Origin: Tricholoma matsutake
Taxonomy: Eukaryota > Basidiomycota > Agaricomycetes > Agaricales > Tricholomataceae
DNA: 64,000 bases
Direction of reading: 5' to 3'
Assembly: GCA_026075535.2 (NCBI GenBank)
Contig: AP026549.1
Location: 7,192,001 to 7,256,000 of the forward strand
Shown here: in pieces, positions 23,501-34,985 of the stretch
How the letters are laid out: the number at the start of each line of letters is the position of its first letter
How positions within the stretch are numbered: the stretch's first letter is position 1
Made by a program: the position numbers and the translations under genes
The notes under the pieces: generated by a model
Told to the model about the DNA's origin: nothing
Database searches by the model: none
What the model saw: only the letters and a program-made list of their open reading frames with translations

Positions 23501-24294
23501 ATTGTATTATTGTATAATTAATCCTACTACATTGCCTGATGTTGTGGCAGTTGCCACTCACTGAGATTTCAATTTGACAATTGTCATGTAATATAGGTGG
23601 TATATGAATGAGTGCCGAATACCTGGCAGTCCATAGTGCTTGGTAGCCTACAGTGCACTATACTTTCTATGAGACTACTGAGCTATGCAAACTATAGACT
23701 ACTATAGAGTCCTACAGATGCCACACAGGCTGCTATGGAGAGCTATATTTCAGGGGGAAGTCTACAGCACTACAATCACTACATAGACTATAAAGCGGTA
23801 TAAAAGCATCACCTTTTTTCCTGATGTACTAGTACAAGCCAGAATCTTCAGGTGATCTACTTAAATATGTAGGATCATACTGTCATTTTTGTCACCAAAA
23901 TTGAAACTTGAAATGTGTTGTGGAAGGAGTTATAGCACCTGCACACCTGCCAGGCAGTTATGTCCTGATTTCTGACTTTCAAACCACCCTTGGCTTTTAT
24001 TCTTGGTGGAGAAATTGTTTAAAAACAGCATGTTAATATTACTTGCTATTCAAATGTGAATCTAAGCTAGTTTTCAACTTGCAATAGATGGATTTCATAG
24101 AAATAGTTCAGAATTATGCATGTGACACAACCAAGAGTAAATTATTATTATCATTTTACAGACACAGGCCCTCTGAGATACTTTATCTACATCACCTTCA
24201 CCCAATGCTAAGTGAGAAAGTCATTGTGAAAGCAGCTGCAACACAAATGGTACCGCAAGATGCAAAGAGTTTTTTTTTGACAGTGATGACCCAG
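20506..24294. other. 3.8 kb without a recognisable gene
   Basis: No conserved domain or long frame is visible on either strand. One block at about 21010-21060 (AAACCGCGAGGCATGAAAG, then GGTGTCCACTATGTCGCG) recurs in the opposite orientation at about 61215-61285. A weak minus-strand coding-like stretch lies at 21660-21250 but shows no motif I know. Base composition is AT-rich and even. This may be old, degraded repeat DNA. Confidence 0.4.
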
Positions 24295-25449
24295 TGATGA
24301 TACTCAACCCAGGAAAACCACCAAAACAGCTGATGAGCAAGTCAGAGGAAGGGTGAGAGACATTCCAAATGCTCGTGGTCCAACCTATGGGAAGATAACT
24401 AGTTGGTACTAGTCGCAAAGGTAGTGCTATAGGAGACGAAGGTATTTGATGTGGTCCAATGGAGTATCGATTGATATCGAGGATGATCAATGAGATCAAC
24501 GGTGAATGCATTCTATTGTCGAGGGTCAAAGTGTGAATTCCAAGGACCTTTTGATAGGTTGATAGTATACAAAGGCTATAGCCGATGGCTAGGATGTGTT
24601 GGAATGGTTGCTAGTGCTAACAACAAGAGGATTGAAGGAAGATCGAGGGCGTGATGATCGCAGAGGTTTCTCGTCAATTGAGAAAACTCATAGAGACTTA
24701 GATTGTTTTTAGAAGATTGATCAGATGCTTACAAGACAATAGGTGAAGATGATTTCTTGTATTTCCAAGTAGATACTACAGAGTTTTATATGTTTTAAAA
24801 GAAACTTCCTAAAATGGTATAAGAAACATGTGTAGAACATGAGGCAAAAGATATGAGTTAAGGCACAAGGCCAAAAAGGAGACTGGAATCCAAACAAGAA
24901 AGAGATATATCATATGATGAAGGAGTAATAAAGGGAAAGAACTAAAAGAGACTGTCCTTTGTGTATAAACCACACTAAGTCTCACAATAATCTGTCCAGT
25001 GGGTTCTGTATGCGATAGGGAGTTGGAACGAGGTTGACCTACTATCAGCAGGTTTGAGCACAAGTTGGAATACTGCCTGGCGCATGGTCTTCCACATTAT
25101 AGATAACAAATGCGGCGCCCAATGTCGCTCATAGTTTCTCAATATCGATTGATAATGCTCAACAATGGTCGACAATGTTCAATCGTGGTCGCGGCCATTC
25201 GAAGTTGATCAGGGATGTTCGATGGTCATTTGGAGGGATCTGAGGGGCTTTTTGACATAGTCCTAAGGTTGTGCGATGTGGTTTCTCAGTACAATCAATG
25301 TTGCTGGTGATGTTTTGACACGGTCGATATGATATCGCGAGTGATAGACTGGGTCATGCTGTGTCTGGGACATCATAGGAGTTAGCCAATGTGGTTAGAA
25401 TGTGGTTAGAATGGTGTATCGGCCTTTGAGCCAAGGAGACAACCTATCA
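24295..25449 (-). repeat. Element A 3' LTR
   Basis: As printed it runs TGATGATACTCAACCC to GAGACAACCTATCA, and the element reads the complement. It aligns over its full length with 32376-33560. In the compared stretch near 24440-24540 nearly all mismatches are CG versus TG or CA. Confidence 0.88.
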
Positions 25450-25598
25450 TCCTCCCCCTTACTGAAATTTCTGACCATCCCAGTCAGTTGAGCTGAAATA
25501 ACCAGGTCATGTAACATTGTTGATCATTGATTTAAGGCATGTCATGGTTCAAACTTTTCTCTTTCCATTTGATCTCTTCCATCAACCTCCTCGACAAT

Positions 25599-26915
25599 AT
25601 GTCCATCCTTGCTGAACTTGCCATTCCCATCCTCAATCATGCAAAATTGATGCCTGAGGCTGGCAAGGCTGAAGAGTTAGACTTCAAAATCTGGGGTCAA
25701 AGTTTTTGTGAGAAAATGGTGTGTTTTTCCCTTTTCTTTGTTTATCTGCTTCCTAACCTTGTTGATAGGCTGAATATGACAATCTTATCGGATCATTTGA
25801 TAAGGCATGCGATGATCGTGTGCAGGCGATGTTGGACGAGGCAATCGGCCTCTTCGCACCATTTGCTCGCAAGGCTTGGGTTTCTTGGGGTGGCAGATAT
25901 ATTTTTGGGGAATACTTGAGGAAGATCGAGGAAGAGAGGAAGAGAGAGGAGGAGAGGGAGGCTCGATGGGATGCACTGGTCAAGGCACATCAAGCATTCT
26001 TGGCCAAAGTCCAGGCCAAGACAGTTTCAAAGGATGAGTTCTGCAATTGGACAGCTGTACTCGAGGTGATGCGCCTCTTGATCGATTGAGACAAGGCCAA
26101 AGAAGAAGAGGAACCTTTGGTCGATGACCTTCCAGTTGTCAAGCAAATCATTGAGAAGAGGAAGGTGGATGAGATGGACAAGGAGGAGGAAGGTGAGGAC
26201 AAGCTGGATGAGGAGCCCATGGTCGCAAAATGGGTGCGATTGGAGGAGGGTGATCTGATCACCTTCCATGGGCTGGTAAGTAGTTGTTTTCTTTTGGTAT
26301 CGTTTAGACTAATCAGGCTTTCGATATTGCTTTAGTGTGATCGATGCACAGGACTAAGGACGTCTCAGGAGTGTATCATCGAGGAGGGCACCCCAAAGTG
26401 CAAGTGATGCACTCAAGGGCTTCAGGGGTGCTACTGGGAGGGAGTGTTGAGGTGAGGACTCCAACGAGGCGAGTCAAGGAAAAAGGCGAGCTCCAAGCGA
26501 GCTACAAAGGGTACTGCGGAGTCGACGGAGGTGTTGACTCCAAGACATAGTAAGTCAAATTGCTCGTTAACAATTATGATCGCTAAATATGTATGATTGC
26601 TTAGTGGTATGCATTCGGGCCATCCAGCCCATCCAAAATGCGGAGGCCAGGCCCTCAAAAGTCAATGAGTGCCCAAAACGAATGGTGAAGGCAAAGACTA
26701 AATTGGTTGAGAAGGAGAAGGGGAAGGGAAAGGCGAGAGAATGAGAGGTCAAACCCAAGGTTGCGGGTGTGGTCGAGGAGGAGATGACAGTGTCAGACGC
26801 AGCACGACTCCAGCGTTGGTATCTGGCAGAAGTCCTGGTGCGGAAGAAGCTGGAGGTGGAAGTTTTAATGGAGGAAATTGAGGTGTTGGAGAGGAAGTGG
26901 GAGGAATCTCAATAG
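25599..26915 (+). pseudogene. Antisense four-exon gene of element A, Zn2Cys6-like protein
   Basis: Exons are 25599-25718, 25769-26275, 26336-26549 and 26605-26915. The introns are 50, 60 and 55 nt with GTGTGT...GATAG, GTAAGT...TTTAG and GTAAGT...CTTAG borders. Frames join exactly and the ORF ends at TAG 26913-26915 (383 residues). The protein has an N-terminal helical part, a charged coiled coil (KIEEERKREEEREARWD, about residues 95-120), an acidic region, then CDRC, 8 residues, C, 8 residues, C-x2-C-x6-C (about residues 210-241). A basic segment (RKKASSKRATKG) and a C-terminal coiled coil follow. TGA codons at 26087, 26405, 26453 and 26742 sit where Arg fits. It starts 149 bp inside the 3' LTR and converges on pol. 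The cysteine spacing resembles fungal Zn2Cys6 DNA-binding domains, so DNA binding is inferred. Confidence 0.75.
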
Positions 26916-27241
26916 AATTTTGTTGTATTGTTTTAATTTTATTGTTTTTCTTGTGTCTGAGCGAGATACATTTGAAATGAGAAATATTGTGCATGATCGA
27001 AGCCAAGAAATGTAAGATATATGCAAAAAAGACATAGGAGAGAAAAAGAAAAAGAAAGTAAGACAGACGATTCATCAAAATGAGACATAGGGGGAAGGCT
27101 CAGAACTCCTTCATAGCCGAAAAACCCCGTCGAGCTTGCACAAACATGTTTTGAATGATATCGTGACTTGTAATAGTACACTGTTATAAAATTGAGAGTT
27201 TGTTTCAATATCGCAAGTAGAAAAAAGAAAAGAAAAATGGT

Positions 27242-28650
27242 CTATTCATCTTCATCAAGGTCAGGAATGCCTTCATCGATGTCTCCGTCAACGTCCGATG
27301 TTGTTCAAAGTTGTTCGAGCCGACGATCATTGATATCGAAGAAGTTTGGAGGAAGGGGAATTGATTTTTGTGCTAGATAGGGTAGAACTTGGAAAGCAGC
27401 TACTGGTCGATGCAGAACTGAACCATCAAGCTCACAAAGAATATAAGCGCCACCATAGTTTTGTGCGATGACAATGAGTGGGCCGAGATATCGAGCTCGC
27501 ATTTTTTGATTAAGAGCTTTCTTGATCTGTGTGTTTTGCATGAGTATGAGGTCACCTTTTTTGAAATTGTAGTCTTGAATTGTTCACTTGTGAACTTCTT
27601 CAAAGCATTTTGCAGCTTCTCGTCAAGCTGTGTAGACTCTAGAGTAGAGTACTTCAAGATTGGTCAAGCATTTCTGTAGTGCGATAGCGCATCAGGCAAT
27701 AAGATCGGTGGAGGAAAGTATCGAGTCGGGTGGCAGCTGTAGATATGTCGCTTCTGAGATGTCGAGAGGGATGAGTGGATGAGAACCTGTGATCACAAAA
27801 TAGGGCAAACAGCCCATTCATTTTTGAACTGTTACCCGTTCTGCCCAAAAGACTGAGTAGGTCCCCACTAACCATTGAGTTTGATCACCATCGACGGCCT
27901 TGTAAAGTGACTGTCATACGTCAAAGTGGGCTCATTTGACGAGGCCGTTGGCGTGAGAATTGTACCCACTTATCCAAATGTGATTGATATGATATTGCTT
28001 CGCCAAGTATTTGAGAGCAGCAAGAAATGCTGGGCCATTGTCAGTAATGATCTCATAAAGCGAGCCCCATCAACAAATGATTTCTTCGAAGATCCAATCG
28101 CCGATGGTCTTTGCTGTTTCATTGCGAAGCATCCTGAACTCCGGCCAGTATGATATTGAACATCAACCTTGTACTATATAGTGATATCCACCAGAAGGCG
28201 GCATGTGCATTGTGTCGATGTAGACTTTTCCGAATAGAGGGGCAGGGGTGGTGATGATTGGTGGAATAAGAAGATTTCGAGTCTGTTGCAACTGACTGTA
28301 GTGGCACGTTTGGATGTACCATGTGATGTCGGCTTTCAGGTTGGGCCACCAGAATCATAGGGCGATGTGAGACTTCATGGCGAAGATCATTTTGTGGCCG
28401 ATATGGTCATGTGATGACTGGATAATATCAATATGACGTTCTGGAATTGCGACAATCTTGTGTTCTCCATGATGATCTTTTTGCCATAGTTTTCCAGCAT
28501 CTATGAAGAACTCAGTGCAATATTGCATGAAGGTAGCGTACTCGGTGTCTGATAGATTTGGGGGTCGCACCATATTGTCTAACCATCTATGAATGAGCAG
28601 TAATCATTCATCTTCTTTCTTTGCTTTGTCCAATCGAGGTACGTCTTTGT
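27242..28650 (-). pseudogene. Element A integrase
   Basis: Minus-strand order: SKGEDVLYKDVPRL, an H2C2-type region near 28420-28300 (HDHIGHKM, FWWPNLK, TCHYSQ), the catalytic core (VYIDTMHMPPSGG, EIITDNGPAFLAALKYL, GYNSHANGLVK), and a C-terminal region KKGDLILMQNTQIKK ... YLGPLIVIAQN ending in acidic DVDGDIDEGIPDLDEDE before TAG at 27242-27244. The ITDNG and N-x-x-x-N-G-x-x core residues are visible. Several TGA stops sit at Arg positions (for example after GLVK and after RLEQL). There is no chromodomain. Confidence 0.8.
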
Positions 28651-29340
28651 ACAAAACATCCTCCCCCTTACTGAAATCTGAAGCTTGGGCAAAAGTTGGA
28701 TAAGTCACATGAGAGGGGAAAGGTCAAATTGAGATTGGGTTGATTTGGTGAACAAAACCGTGTAGTTTGTTGATCCAGTTGCCAAATTCTTCTTCTACTT
28801 TGACATCGTTGTCTTTGGTTTGTCGAGGACATCGTGAAAGACTGTCTGGCCCATGGTGTGTACCTGTGACATGAACTAGCATGAAATGGAACGTTAGAAT
28901 GGAAACAATCCATCGGTTGATGCTAGTGCTAGGCATGATATCGGGATTTGAGAGCATGCCTTTGATATACCTTGCATCGACCTCAACAATAAGGTTTTGT
29001 ACCCCTATCAAATATAAACAAAGTGCCCCAAGGGCTCGATATAGACCATAAAGTTTGAGTTTGAGTTGCAAAAACTGGGATTTGCAGTCGTTGAGTGTGA
29101 TTGAGCCGAATCGACTGTAGTATCATTTCGAGGGTTATCGCAGTTGCATTGTGCTAGGAAATAGCCAATGGCGATGCTCGATGTGTTGACTGCAAGGATT
29201 ACTGGGGTGTTTGAGGTATAGTCGATGGCTCAAATTGCTGGCGAGTTTAGGAGTGCATGCTTGAGATCTTCTTGCACTGCTACCTGAGATGGGCCGAATT
29301 CAAAGGGCACATCTTTTCAAGTAAGGTTGATTAGTGCAGC
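28651..29340 (-). pseudogene. Element A RNase H region
   Basis: This holds the degraded RNase H and tether following RT. A hydrophobic strand lies around VILAVNTSSIAIGYFLAQC (about 29215-29150), followed by the tail LIVEVDARYIKGMLSNPD, INRWIVSILTFHFMLVHVTG and THHGPDSLSRCPRQ. The last gives the D-x-LSR end typical of Ty3 RNase H. Frame changes occur near 29080. The region ends at the purine-rich segment at 28657-28677 that duplicates the 3' polypurine tract. Confidence 0.75.
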
Positions 29341-30429
29341 TGCTCAATGTGCGAAACTCTGAATAAAAATTTGACAAACTCCAATCGTTCCTAAGAATGC
29401 CTTAACTTCTGTGAGCGTACAACATGGACCCCACTTCTGAATCTTATCAATACATGTCGGGTCAGCCATTCGACCTTGAATATTGCATTGATGACCTAAA
29501 ACAATTATTTTGGGAACACAAGCAAATAACTTGGGCCCTGAGAATGTTCCACCACAATACTTCATGCGCTGGATGATACAATTCAGATTCTCAAAATGCT
29601 CCCATGCGAATCGTCGAATGCCTGAGTTGTCAGTGATCATTTCATAAGACCCACTGATCATTCAATATTCCGATTTCGGACCCTTCACTGGTGTGTCATC
29701 GATATAAGGGATTGTAATATGAGGGACTTCAGGTTGTAGGATGAAAGTGATGTCATTGTGTAGGATCGGAACTGAGTTTGTCCAACCCATCGGTAGGGTG
29801 ACGATTCGAAGTGCACCAAATGGGGTCTGGAAAGTCGTTAGATCTCAAGAAGATTCAGCTACGAGCCTTTTGTCGAATGCAACATATAAATCCAATATCC
29901 CTCCACAAGCGCGTCCTCCAAACTGTTCGGCTAAATGCTCGGGAATCGGGATGACACCTGAGTGCTGAATCGTAACTTGGTTTAGTGGCTCGAGACTGTG
30001 GACTATATGGAGCGATTTTGTGTCTTTCTTCACAATGCAAAACCATTGTGATTGGTATGACGAGTTTGACAACTCATAGACTCCTGCTTCGATCTTCTTT
30101 TTCAGCATTTCGCAAGTCTGTTCATACAAACCAGGTGGTATGGGGATATTGTGTTTGACCCAAGGCATGTGAGGAACAACTGGGAACTTGATAGGGGGGA
30201 AGAAATCTGGTCGAAATCTTCCTCATTTGTTTTTGGTCCATGTGAACCCCACTTGCTGGTTTCGAATGAAGTCATGCATGAGATCTCGTTCTTGAGGCCA
30301 TAGAAAATCACCTGGATGATTTTGATCGATGATGTTTTTGCATTTGAGGTTATATCGGGGAGTCGGTTTGAATATCAGAGGATGGGGATTTAGTGGAGGC
30401 ATGTCTTTGAGGGGATCACCCTTGATGTG
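29341..30429 (-). pseudogene. Element A reverse transcriptase
   Basis: RT motifs in order: HNIPIPPGLYEQTCEMLKKK, AGVYELSNSSYQSQWFCIV, HIVHSLEPLNQVTIQHSG, DLYVAFDKRLVAESS, then after a TGA DLTTFQTPFGALRIVTLP and IPYIDDTPVKGPKSEY. The YIDD catalytic box is intact. The thumb follows with VLGHQCNIQGRMADP and VKAFLGTIGVCQIFI. TGA codons near 30222, 29848, 29660 and 29341 take the place of Arg. The lineage differs from D, B and E (P-x-IDD-x-PVKGP type). Confidence 0.85.
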
Positions 30430-32375
30430 TCAAATAATTCGAAATTGATTGGGTAGTCTGGCCACAATTGGATGGACCTTCTGTGCGACTGGTTTATACT
30501 TCTTCTTTGTCGATAAATAACTAGACTGGTGATTGTCAGAAATAATGGAGGAATGGGAAACATACGATGAAGAAGTTTTCATAGGTATAAACACCATCGA
30601 GGCATTTCGAGGAATGTGGAACTCGTTGCACGCAGATAAATATAGGTCAGAAAGTGTTGTGGATAATTCTTTGGAGGAGTTGATTTTGGGAGTTGAAGTC
30701 GAAGGGTTGACCGTTGTCAATGAAGATGTCAAGGGTGCTGGGACTGGAGCAGTAGACGTTGACAATGCAGGGATGGGGGTTGTCATCGCTGGAACCGAAT
30801 TTCGAACCTCTTTGTTCAGACGCAAAAATGGTTGACCACTTCGAAGTGCGAATATTTTGTGCTCGAGAGCCGCTATTCTATCTTCAGAGTCAGCTGTCAA
30901 CATTGAATTGTGATAAATGCCTTTCGTTTCTGATCCCAATGTAGAAACTACGTTGGACTCTGTTATTGAATTGATCGCAGCTGAGGTTGAAATAGTCGAA
31001 GTCGAAAGTGCTGATGTTGCGATGCTGAGTAAAAGTGTGGCTGCTGGGGTTGCGTCTGGGTTGCGTTTCCACCATTTGTTGATGTGTTCCTTGATAAACC
31101 TGCCAGTAATACTTTGAGGGGTGAATTGTCTGTTTGGAAGTATGATCTTTCCTTCCGTGTTTCACTTACACTTTCCTTCATTCAAGTATGACTGACAAAC
31201 CATACAGTCAGGGATAAAATGTCCTGATAAACCGCAAAATATGCAAAGAAGTGCATTGATATGTGCCTGTCTGTCTGCTGAATTAGCACGAGGATTTTTA
31301 GTACCTGCGATATGCATAGCGATGGTGCTAGCAAATCATTTGAACATTGCATTTAGATCTTCAGTTTTAATCGTAATAGTTTTGGGTGACAAGGTGACCG
31401 TATTTCTGATGTTCGATGTTGAGTGCGATGAAGAGGTCGATTGGTGGATTACTGAGTTTGATGTGTTAGAGCCTGCTAGTATGAATTTTGCCACATCGTG
31501 AATGTTGTTGAGTGGATATGGATCATTGGGATAATGGTCAGGGAATTTGAGTTTGAGTCGTTGAGCAATTCGAGTCCATAAGCTGGGTTGGAATCCTTGA
31601 ACATAAGCTCTGCTTTGCTTTGCTTCCAAGATCCTATTCTTTGCTCACAAAAAGTGAGTAGTGTTGTAGAATGCGTGATAATACATTCCTAGATCATTTG
31701 TGTCAAATATCCCAATGCATAGTTGTTCTCCCACTAATTTGTCCATGTCCAATATGCTCCACTTGCGGTTGTCTTCTGAGCCAGGATAGAGTTTATGTAC
31801 TGCTGATCGAAATTCATTGAAGGAAGTGCCTGGTTGATATTCTGGAAGCGATTCCCAGAGTTTGGAAGAGTCGATGTCAAGATAGCGACAAGTGTGTTTC
31901 TTCATCATATTTGATTCAGTGACGCCGCAGGTCAGGAATAATAGTTCAAGCTCTTTGAAGTATCGTCAGAGCTCTTGAGGCTGAGTAGGGTCAAATTTCA
32001 GAGCAGTCAAGTGCCCACGAGCTGGCATTGCAGTTTGGGTAGTCATGAATGCGATTACTCTAGGGGTAGGGGTTAAGACTTGTGTAAAGGATGGTAGAGG
32101 TGTCAAAGTTGTTGGAAGGATGAATGAAGAGGTCAATGATGACGAAGAAGTAGATGATGATGTGGAAGGCAATGATATAGGTGAAGGAAATAGTCTACAA
32201 TGAGTAGATTCTGCTTTGGAAACAGGAATTAGGATATCTCCCAATTGTTCGAGAGATTCGAAGGTGTGGCGAGTATCAATACGAAGGTTTCTCACTTGTG
32301 TTGGCCTAAGCCAAGGAAGTCAAGGTTGGTCTGATGATGAAATGATTCAGAGACCCTCACAGTGGGCTCCAAAAA
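30430..32375 (-). pseudogene. Element A gag and protease region
   Basis: The 5' part of the element on the minus strand contains a Ser/Thr/Pro-rich N-terminus (32295-31966), capsid-like helices (MMKKHTCRYLDIDSSKLW, FNEFRSAVHKLYPGSEDN, YVQGFQPSLWTRIAQRLK), then a CCHC-like knuckle (CIFCGLSGHFIPDC, about 31235). A low-complexity Ser/Thr region and a possible protease remnant (LSDLYLSACNEFHIPRN) follow. TGA stops near 31964, 31640, 31325, 31167 and 30428 stand at plausible Arg sites. The true start codon near the 5' LTR is not resolved. Confidence 0.7.
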
Positions 32376-33560
32376 TGATGATACTCAACCCGGGAAAACC
32401 ACCAAAACAGCCAATGAGGCAACCGATGATATTTGCGATGAGTCAGAGGAAGGGTGAGAGACATTCTGAATGCTCGTGGTCCAACCTATGGGAAGATAAC
32501 TAGTTGGTACTAGTCGCAAAGGTAGTGCTATAGGAGACAAAGGTATTTGATGTGGTCCAATGGGGTATTGATTGATATCAAGGACGATCGACGAGATCGA
32601 CGGCAAACACGTTCTATTGTCGAGGGTCGAAGTGTGAATTCCAAGGACCTTTCGATAGGTTGATAGTATATAAAGGCTATAGCCAATGGCTAGGATGTGT
32701 TGGAATGGTTGCTAGTGCTAACAACAAGAGGATTGAAGGAAGATCAAGGATGCGATGATCGCAGAGGTTTCTCATCAATCAAGAAAACTCATAGAGACTT
32801 AGATTGTTTTTAGAAGATTGATCGGATGCTTAGAACTGTATATGAGATGATAGGTGAAGATGATTTCCTGTATTTCCAAGTAGATACTACAGAGTTCTAT
32901 ATGTTTTAAAAGAAACTTCCTAAAATGGTATAAGAAACATGTGTAGAACATGAGGCAAAAGATATGAGTTAAGGCACAAGGCCAAAAAGGAGACTGGAAT
33001 CTGAACAAGAAAGAGATATATCATATGATGAAGGAGTAATAAAGGGAAAGAACTAAAAGAGACTGTCCTTTGTGTATAAACCACGCTAAGTCTCACAATA
33101 ATCTGTCCAGCGGGTTCTGTATGCGATAGGGAGTTGGAACGAGGTTGACCTACTATCAGCAGGTTTGAGCACAAGTTGGAATACTGCCTGGCGCATGGTC
33201 TTCCACATTATAGATAACAAATGCGGCGCCCGATGTCGCTCATAGTTTCTTGATATCAATTGATAATGCTCAACAATGGTCAACAATGTTCAATCGTGGT
33301 CACAGCCATTCGAAGTTGATCAGGGATGTTCGATGGTCATTTGGAGGGATCTGAGGGGCTTTTTGACATAGTCCTAAGGTTGTGCGATGTGGTTTCTCAG
33401 TACAATCAATGTTGCTGGTGATGTTTTGACACAGTCGATATGATATCGCGAGTGATAGACTGGGTCGTGCTGTGTCTGGGACATCATAGGAGTTAGCCAA
33501 TGTGGTTAGAATGTGGTTAGAATGGTGTATCGGCCTTTGAGCCGAGGAGACAACCTATCA
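32376..33560 (-). repeat. Element A 5' LTR
   Basis: Partner of 24295-25449, with the same TGATGATACTC ... CAACCTATCA ends. It is slightly longer through small indels. It keeps more CpG sites than the 3' LTR in the compared stretch at 32560-32635. Confidence 0.88.
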
Positions 33561-34985
33561 TTGGTATCCTTAATTTTTTTTCTGACACCCCCTTGGCTGT
33601 TTGTTCTTGCTAATATTCTCCCCACACAAATTACCTTGTACCAGTTGTAGGTTTTCTGTACAATTCATTGTTTTTCAATACACTTTAAGGCCTACAAGGC
33701 TACAAATCCAATTCATACTATACAGAATAAGGAAAACATGGATTATAAAAGAAAAGAGGGACCAGGTACAGCTGCCACTGCCTCTGGTGTTGAGCAGAAT
33801 ACTATGGACATGTTTCCAATGTGCGCTCTATCATCAACATGCCAATGGCACTGCTGATGCGGGTGTTGGCTGAAATACAGCTATTTGCATAATGATAGGC
33901 CCTTTTGCAAAGCCTTTGTTAATGCACTTATTTGGTACTGAGCCAAATGCCAAGGTGCCGATATACGTTGACAAGATTTGCTGAGTGCTCGCTACCATCT
34001 ATGGCACATCAACATCACTGATGGAACAAACAAAAGACATAAACAAGTTATCTATCATTCTGCAAATAGCTGTAAGGGAGGCATGGCAAACTCCAAATTT
34101 AGTCTCGATTTATCATTCAGTCCTCCAATGTGCAAGGGTTTGCAAAGTAGGCACAAGATAGGGAGAAAGAGCTGTTCAGTGACCCTTAGGGTCAGCCTTA
34201 ACAGCTGACATTGTATTTGTATTGTACTTGTATCATCAAGGTACACCACTGTAATAAGGGGGGGATGGAGGGAGAACGAAAAGCTATGTGAGCATAATAT
34301 GAGCAAGATGACAAGAGGAAACCCCAAGAAAAGGGTTGTCTTACTGGTAGAGACATTATCCTACTAGTGAATAGGAGTAAAATAGTGCAAAGTAAGAAAG
34401 CAGTTCTGTGAGAACTGTCAATGGCCATAAAGTGTTACAGTGAGCACGCAGTGCTGTCAAATGAGATTGCAAAGTGTTGCAGAGAGCACGCAGTGCATTT
34501 GTCTCGCATTGTCAGAAACCTTCACCATTGGACTTGCGTAAATGGACTTTAAACCCGACCAATGTGCAAGGGTTTGCAAAAGTAGGCACAAGGTAGGGAG
34601 AAAGAGCTGTTCGGTGACCCTTGGGGTCAGCCTTAACAGCTGACATTGTATTTGTATTGTACTTGTATTGTCAAGGGCACTGTGAGAGAAGAGTCTCACA
34701 GATGGTGCTGCTTGATGACCACATTTGAGAGAATATGGCAAGAAGAGTGTACAACTGCAGTGCAGGTGTCATCTGATGAAGATTCTAGAGCAAGAACGGT
34801 GAAATTGTGAGAGGATAAGGCAGTCGAAGATGGCAGCCAGTGACAAAGCATACACCTATAGTCCTATATATGTGGGGTGTGTGGGCATGTATGGTGGTGA
34901 GATGAGGTGACAATGTGAGGAGTGAAAGATACAAGAAGAAAGATATTGTCCATGAGAAAAAGAAAAAGAAAGGTGTCCATAGTGT
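33561..34985. repeat. Non-coding spacer with a 117-bp direct duplication
   Basis: No gene is recognised. The blocks 34125-34241 and 34559-34676 are near-identical direct repeats (CAATGTGCAAGGGTTTGCAA ... CTTGTAT), separated by 317 bp. Smaller shared pieces (AAAGTGTT, GAGCACGCAGTGC) lie between them. This could be the remains of a short LTR pair or a local duplication, and no terminal motif decides between them. Confidence 0.45.

Larger units (their letters stand above)
24295..33560 (-). mobile_element. Complete Ty3-like element A with antisense gene
   Basis: LTRs at 24295-25449 and 32376-33560 enclose gag and pol on the minus strand and a spliced gene on the plus strand. The polypurine tract (AGTAAGGGGGAGGA, minus strand) abuts the 3' LTR at 25450. 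A possible primer-binding segment (TTTTTGGAGCCCACTGTGAG) follows the 5' LTR. The flanking bases (CCAG and TTGG) do not give a clean target duplication. Pol ends in an acidic tail with no chromodomain. All pol and gag nonsense codons I placed are TGA at Arg positions. Confidence 0.88.

Noticed and set aside
24221..24529. Minus-strand ORFs at both element A LTR ends (also near 32400-32606) as small genes.
   Set aside because: They are read-through of the LTR itself and occur in both LTRs only because the LTRs are duplicates.
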